Source of the DNA: Candidatus Latescibacterota bacterium
GTDB lineage: Bacteria; Krumholzibacteriota; Krumholzibacteriia; WVZY01; JAKEHA01
DNA: 10,242 nt
Assembly: GCA_022615275.1 (NCBI GenBank)
Contig: JAKEHA010000190.1
Span: 1-10,242, forward strand
Direction of reading: 5' to 3'
The notes under the pieces were generated by a model. The model saw nothing but the letters and a program-made list of their open reading frames with translations, made no database searches and was not told the origin of the DNA. Below, in pieces: positions 6,230 to 10,242 of this stretch (position 1 is the first letter of the stretch; each line of letters starts with the position of its first letter). The translations under genes were made by a program, and so were the position numbers.

Positions 6230-6808
6230 CTAACGGCCGAACATGTACACCGCGCCGACCATCAACGAGAAGTGGCTCGCGTCGCTGACGACCGAGAACC
6301 AGCCTTCGCCGATGAACGCGAACTGCTGACCGCGGTCGATGCGAAGCCCGCCCCCGAGGTCGAAGCCGACTCTGAGCTCGGTGTCGTCCGCGGACGAGCC
6401 GGGGAAGACGACCGTGCCGCCGATTGACACGGGGTCGATTTCGGCGTGGGCGTTGAGGACGTGCAATCCCAGTCCGCCGCCGACGTACGGCTGCAGCGTG
6501 GGGTTCTTCGTCTTGAACATGTACTTGGTCTTGGCGCCGAAGGAGAAGTCCTTGATCCCGAACTCGGCACCGAACTCTTCCTCGGTCTGCGACCAGTACC
6601 CCGCGTAGCTCTCGAGAGCCCAGTTGGGGTGAATGGTGCCGAGGTCGAAGACCAACCCCAAGCCGAGCGTGGTGTCGAGGTCTTCGGGATTGACGACGCC
6701 GGCCTTCAGACCGATGCCGCGCAGGGAAAGATTTGCCTGCGCCGATGCGTCCGCGGCCACCAGCGTGCAAAACGCGACGGCCGCCAAAGCCATGCTAAAC
6801 CGTTTCAT
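6230..6808 (-). CDS. Outer-membrane beta-barrel protein (porin/OMP_b-brl type), 192 residues
   Basis: The start is the ATG at 6808, preceded by GGAGG seven bases upstream. A longer frame to 6931 lacks this. Residues 1-23 are a signal peptide (MKRFSMALAAVAFC..., with ASA at 21-23 as cleavage motif). The mature protein is made of alternating hydrophobic/polar strands with Gly and aromatic residues, such as KTKYMF, PYVGGGLGLHV, LRVGFDLGGGLRI, FAFIGEGWFSV and FSLMVGAVYMFGR. It ends close to the C-terminal aromatic expected for barrel insertion by the Bam complex. Size and pattern suit an 8-stranded barrel. Function cannot be named: such proteins range from structural to small-molecule pores. It is a single-gene unit, divergent from greA. 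Confidence 0.85.
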   Translation of the reverse strand: MKRFSMALAAVAFCTLVAADASAQANLSLRGIGLKAGVVNPEDLDTTLGLGLVFDLGTIHPNWALESYAGYWSQTEEEFGAEFGIKDFSFGAKTKYMFKTKNPTLQPYVGGGLGLHVLNAHAEIDPVSIGGTVVFPGSSADDTELRVGFDLGGGLRIDRGQQFAFIGEGWFSVVSDASHFSLMVGAVYMFGR

Positions 6809-7039
6809 ATCATAGCCTCCGAATTGAGGGACGAGCCACTCGCGACCTTCCCAAACCAACCCGAGGAAACATGTGCAAGACGCGAACCAGCGCGCCCGGT
6901 TGTGCCGGCCTGGCGTTCGTGGTAAGCTCATACGGCTACGAACGTTAACCGCTCTGCAGGCACTGGGACGAGTCGCGACCTCCGCGAGCGGGTCCGCTCA
7001 CCGACACATTGGCTCGAACGACCGATCAGAAGGGTTGGC
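6809..7039. promoter_or_regulatory. Divergent intergenic region between the OMP gene and greA
   Basis: The region must hold promoters for both genes, but I see no strong consensus -35/-10 pair. It contains an inverted repeat of CGTTCGT (6914-6920) and ACGAACG (6938-6944) separated by 17 bases, which could be an operator or a hairpin in a long leader. The binding sites are GGAGG for the OMP gene and GAAGGG just before the greA ATG. Confidence 0.4.
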
Positions 7040-7531
7040 ATGGCGCAGTATTTCTTGACCGAGAACGGGTACAAAAAGCTCAAGGAAGAGATCGACCGAC
7101 TCGATCGATACCTCAAGAACGACATCGCGAAGGAGATCGCGACGGCCGCGGCACACGGCGACCTCAAGGAAAACGGCGAGTACCACGCCGCCAAGGAGAA
7201 GCAGCAGCTCACGGCCGCGAAGCTGCGCCAGCTCCAAGAGCGCTTCAGCGGCGCCAACGTCGTGCGCAAGGACGAGCTATTGCCCGTCGAGTCGGTCACC
7301 TTCGGGAAGCGCATCAAGATTCGCGACACCAAGACGGGCAATGAGCGCGTGTGCACCATTCTCGGCGAGGGGGAGACCGACCCCGAGAACGGCGTCATCG
7401 CGTACAACTCGCCGCTCGCGAGCGCGTTGATCGGGCACACCAAGGGCGAGACGGTGGACGTGCGCCTGCCCGTGGGCACGAAGACGTTCCAGATCCTGGA
7501 AGTTGAATTCGCCGAGGGGTACCAAGACTAG
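7040..7531 (+). CDS. greA: Transcription elongation factor GreA
   Basis: GreA binds RNA polymerase in its secondary channel and stimulates cleavage of backtracked RNA, rescuing paused complexes in the cytoplasm. The 163 residues are close to the usual length of about 158. The N-terminal coiled-coil (about 1-75) carries the tip motif GDLKENGEYHAAKEKQ, with the two conserved acids D41 and E44. Most relatives have Ala where this one has Gly46. The C-terminal FKBP-like domain follows (about 82-158), with VTFGKRIKI, the ENGVIAYNSPLASALIGHTKGE segment and the VDVRLPVGTKTFQILEVEF end. The start is the ATG at 7040, with GAAGGG five bases upstream. It is complete and presumably a single-gene unit, followed by a 67-base gap. 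Confidence 0.97.
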   Translation: MAQYFLTENGYKKLKEEIDRLDRYLKNDIAKEIATAAAHGDLKENGEYHAAKEKQQLTAAKLRQLQERFSGANVVRKDELLPVESVTFGKRIKIRDTKTGNERVCTILGEGETDPENGVIAYNSPLASALIGHTKGETVDVRLPVGTKTFQILEVEFAEGYQD

Positions 7532-7598
7532 CTTTGACGCTCGCGTTGCACCGCGCCACTCCGTCGTAACCATTCATTAACCGGGAGTTTCAATTCCG

Positions 7599-8636
7599 AT
7601 GCGTTATCTCGTCACCGGCGGGTCTGGATTTCTTGGAATCAATCTCATTCGATACCTGCTCGAGCGCGGCCACGAGGTCACCTCGCTCGACCTCCTGGAG
7701 TTCGATTACGAGGACTGCCGCGACCGCGTAGACGCTATCGTAGGGGACATACGAAAGCGGGCGACCGTCGATCGTGCCATGCAGGGCGTCGACATCGTCG
7801 TGCACTGCGCGGCGGCGCTCCCGCTCTATTCCACGGCCGATATCCTGTCGACCGACATCGACGGGACGCGCAACGTCCTGCAATCGGCCCTCGAAGCCAA
7901 GGTCCAGCGCGTGATCCACGTGTCGTCGACGGCGGTGTATGGCGTCCCCGACCATCACCCGTTGTACGAGACCGATCCCTTGATCGGCGTGGGTCCGTAC
8001 GGCGAGGCCAAGATCGCGGCCGAAGAACTCTGCGTCGAGTACCGCAAGAAGGGGATGTGCATCCCCATCCTGCGCCCGAAGTCGTTCGTGGGACCCGAAC
8101 GCCTGGGCGTATTTGCTCTGTTGTTCGATTGGGCGCGCGACGGGCGCAACTTTCCGCTCCCGGGCCGCGGCGACAATCTCTACCAGCTCATGGACGTCGC
8201 CGACCTATGTGACGCCATCTATCTGTGCGCCACCCTCGACCGCGATGCAGTCAACGACGTGTTCAACGTGGGCGCGAAGGAGTTCGACACGGTAAAGAAC
8301 GACTTCCAAGCCGTGCTCGACCGCGCGGGCAAGGGCAAGCGCATCATCCCGTTTCCGGAGGCGCCTATGAAAATGGCGCTCGCGACGCTGCGCGCGCTGC
8401 GGCTTTCGCCGGTTTACAAGTGGGCGTACGGGACCGTGTCCAAGGAATCGTTCGTCTCGATCGAGAAGGCCGAGCGCGTGCTCGGCTTCAAGCCGCGCTA
8501 TTCCAACAAAGCCGCGTTGCTTCGCAACTACGAGTGGTACTTGGCCAATCTCCATCGTTTCCACGGCTCGTCGGGTGTGACGCACCGCGCGCCGTGGAGC
8601 CAGGGCATTCTGGGTCTCGCCAAGCGGTTCTTCTAG
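7599..8636 (+). CDS. NAD-dependent epimerase/dehydratase (extended SDR), 345 residues
   Basis: This is a cytoplasmic Rossmann-fold enzyme of the extended short-chain dehydrogenase family, which acts on nucleotide sugars or similar substrates using NAD(P). The cofactor motif TGGSGFLG lies at residues 6-13, an acidic residue follows the second strand (D31), and DI at 50-51 is the usual adenine contact. The catalytic set is present: S109/S110/T111 in HVSSTAVYG, and Y134 with K138 in PYGEAK. A substrate-domain segment LRPKSFVGP follows near 158-166. Substrate identity cannot be fixed; a hydroxysteroid-dehydrogenase-like or sugar epimerase role is possible. The start ATG at 7599 has GGGAG about 11 bases upstream. 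It ends six bases before the MBOAT gene, so the two are probably one transcript and may modify the same glycan or lipid. Confidence 0.92.
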   Translation: MRYLVTGGSGFLGINLIRYLLERGHEVTSLDLLEFDYEDCRDRVDAIVGDIRKRATVDRAMQGVDIVVHCAAALPLYSTADILSTDIDGTRNVLQSALEAKVQRVIHVSSTAVYGVPDHHPLYETDPLIGVGPYGEAKIAAEELCVEYRKKGMCIPILRPKSFVGPERLGVFALLFDWARDGRNFPLPGRGDNLYQLMDVADLCDAIYLCATLDRDAVNDVFNVGAKEFDTVKNDFQAVLDRAGKGKRIIPFPEAPMKMALATLRALRLSPVYKWAYGTVSKESFVSIEKAERVLGFKPRYSNKAALLRNYEWYLANLHRFHGSSGVTHRAPWSQGILGLAKRFF

Positions 8637-8642
8637 TCCGCC

Positions 8643-10242
8643 ATGACGCCGCCGGTCCAGTCGAGCAAGATGAGCCTGGGGCAGCTCGCGCGCTTCGGCG
8701 CGGTCGCGGTGCAACTCGCGCTGCTGACGCTGGTCGTGCGTACCTTCGACATCGAGAGCGGCGCCTTCTTTCGCGTCATGGTGATCGCATGCGGCGGTTT
8801 CGTCGTCCACCATCTGGCCCCGGCGCGCCTACGCTTGCCGTTGTTCGTGTTCATCTCGCTGGCCGGGATCGTGACGGTCTTGGGGCCGGCCAACGCGGCG
8901 CAGATTGTCGGCATCGGATTGCTGATGATCGGCCTCGCCCACCTTCCGCTTCGGTTCGGCGCACGCGTCGTATTGATTCTGGCCGTGGGTGCCTTGCTCG
9001 CGGCTGCGCGCGTCGGCGTCCTGCGCGCGCCGCCCTCGAGCGCGATCTGGCCCATCTTCGGCGCCATGTTCATGTTTCGGATGATCGTATACCTGTACGA
9101 TCTGAAGAACCGCGCGGCGCCCTTCGGCCCCTGGCGCGCGCTAGCGTACTTCTTCATGCTGCCCAACGTGTGCTTCCCGCTGTTTCCGGTGATCGACTAC
9201 AAGTCGTTCTGCCGGACGTATTACGACGACGAGGACGTTCGCATCTATCAGACCGGCGTCGAGTGGATCTTCAACGGCATCGTCCAGCTCCTGATCTATC
9301 GCTGGGTGTATCAGAACCTGCTCGTCGGACCGGACTCCGTGGCGACGGCGTCGCAAGCGGCGTTGTTCCTCTTCGCCGCGTACGCGATGTATCTCAAGAT
9401 TTCGGGCAGCTTTCACATGATCGTCGGCATCCTGCACGTGTTCGGGTTCAACCTGGGGCCGACCAACAACAAGTACTTCCTCTCCGAGAGCTTCACCGAC
9501 TACTGGCGACGCATCAACATCTACTGGAAGGACTTCCTCCAGAAGGTGTTCTTCAATCCCATCTACTTTCGTCTCAACAAGCGAATGGGGGCGACCCGCT
9601 CGCTCGTCCTCGCCACGCTGGCCGCATTCTTCGTGACGTGGGCGCTGCACTCGTACCAGTGGTTCTGGATCCGCGGCAACTTTCCCGTCATCTGGCAGGA
9701 CATTGCGTTCTGGTCGATCATGGGGCTGCTGGTACTGGGCAACATGCTCTACGAAAACAGGTACGGCCGCCAGCGCAGCCTGAAGAAAGCCAAGGTCTCG
9801 GCCGCGAGCGGAGCCAAGCTCGCGCTGCGAACGATCGCAACCTTCGTGGTGATTTGCGTCAGCTGGGTCATCTGGTCCGCGGAGTCGTTCGGCGAAGTGA
9901 CGATGGTGCTCGGCAAGCTCGCGCGACCGGACGCACGCGCGCTGCTTTCGATCGTCCTCGGCCTCGGGACGCTCGGCGTTGTCGCGGTGTTGGTTGCGCG
10001 CCACGAGCGCGGCCGGGCGAGCGGAGCACTCGCGCGCGCGAAGCGGAAGGGACCCGCGCCCATCTGGGGGCGCGCCTACCAAGTGGCGGCCGCCTGCGCG
10101 GCGATAATGTTCATCGCCTACGCACCGCTCGTGATCGACATAAACCCGGTCATCAGCAATACCGTCGACAACTTGAAGACCTCGCGCCTGAACGCGCGCG
10201 ACGCCCGCATGCTCGACCGCGGCTACTACGAGGACCTGACCA
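8643..10242 (+). CDS. MBOAT-family membrane O-acyltransferase, cut off by the window end
   Basis: The frame opens at ATG 8643, six bases after the epimerase stop, and stays open for 533 codons to the window edge, so the C-terminus is missing. A second ATG at 8670 is also possible, as neither has a strong binding site. The protein is highly hydrophobic, with roughly a dozen or more membrane segments by eye. The MBOAT core is clear: F-G-F-N-L-G-P, then TDYWRRINIYWKDFLQKVFFNP (Y287 to P306, with WRR at 288-290). H336 in the TWALHSYQWFW segment is the expected active-site histidine. MBOAT enzymes such as AlgI and DltB move acyl groups across or onto envelope polymers and lipids. The last visible residues (RGYYEDL) begin a probable extracytoplasmic domain, which may carry a second activity. 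Confidence 0.87.
   Translation, partial: MTPPVQSSKMSLGQLARFGAVAVQLALLTLVVRTFDIESGAFFRVMVIACGGFVVHHLAPARLRLPLFVFISLAGIVTVLGPANAAQIVGIGLLMIGLAHLPLRFGARVVLILAVGALLAAARVGVLRAPPSSAIWPIFGAMFMFRMIVYLYDLKNRAAPFGPWRALAYFFMLPNVCFPLFPVIDYKSFCRTYYDDEDVRIYQTGVEWIFNGIVQLLIYRWVYQNLLVGPDSVATASQAALFLFAAYAMYLKISGSFHMIVGILHVFGFNLGPTNNKYFLSESFTDYWRRINIYWKDFLQKVFFNPIYFRLNKRMGATRSLVLATLAAFFVTWALHSYQWFWIRGNFPVIWQDIAFWSIMGLLVLGNMLYENRYGRQRSLKKAKVSAASGAKLALRTIATFVVICVSWVIWSAESFGEVTMVLGKLARPDARALLSIVLGLGTLGVVAVLVARHERGRASGALARAKRKGPAPIWGRAYQVAAACAAIMFIAYAPLVIDINPVISNTVDNLKTSRLNARDARMLDRGYYEDLT

Noticed and set aside
9141..10082. Open minus-strand frame of 313 residues
   Set aside because: It lies wholly opposite the MBOAT gene, is rich in Arg/Glu/His with no domain, and is a shadow of that gene.
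1..10242. CRISPR array, rRNA or riboswitch
   Set aside because: I saw no regularly spaced repeats of CRISPR type, no rRNA sequence and no recognisable riboswitch core.

Overview
The window is a junction between a mobile genetic element (left, about 1-5040) and what looks like ordinary host chromosome (right, about 5041-10242). The right half is strongly GC-rich. It encodes an exported beta-barrel-type outer-membrane protein, a protein with a c-type heme motif, GreA, a sugar-nucleotide-type epimerase and an MBOAT acyltransferase. This points to a Gram-negative (diderm), GC-rich bacterium. A deltaproteobacterial/Myxococcota-like or related lineage is plausible, but nothing here fixes the taxonomy. 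The left half is visibly less GC-rich and all its genes are on the minus strand.

Left half, read in the direction of transcription (right to left): a partial tRNA sequence (3' part, tRNA-Arg(UCU)-like, about 4998-5037) marks an attachment site. Next come an AT-rich stretch with a good sigma70-type promoter and short direct repeats, then a complete tyrosine recombinase (4830-3541). Four cargo genes follow in tight succession: a two-helix membrane protein, a 243-residue protein of unknown family whose ATG overlaps the previous stop (TGATG), a 216-residue helical protein with a HEPN-like R-x5-H motif, and a DUF5677-family gene. The DUF5677 gene is broken by a single in-frame TGA. Its last codons are supplied by sequence resembling the end of an IS21-family insertion sequence (about 1-69). 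The layout (integrase, then a compact set of poorly characterised genes including a HEPN-like protein and a membrane protein) resembles integrase-led cargo of genomic islands and defence islands. Defence is an inference, not something the sequence shows.

Right half: a 346-residue CxxCH (heme c) protein starts immediately after the attachment site and seems to have lost its signal peptide and start. It converges on an outer-membrane protein gene, with a strong bidirectional terminator between them. A 231-base divergent intergenic region separates the outer-membrane gene from greA. An extended SDR epimerase/dehydratase and an MBOAT-family membrane acyltransferase follow, six bases apart and probably co-transcribed. 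The last gene runs off the window.

The points most worth checking are the in-frame TGA in the DUF5677 gene, the unusual junction where tRNA-like sequence runs straight into the middle of a cytochrome coding sequence, and the four-gene cargo set as a possible undescribed module.
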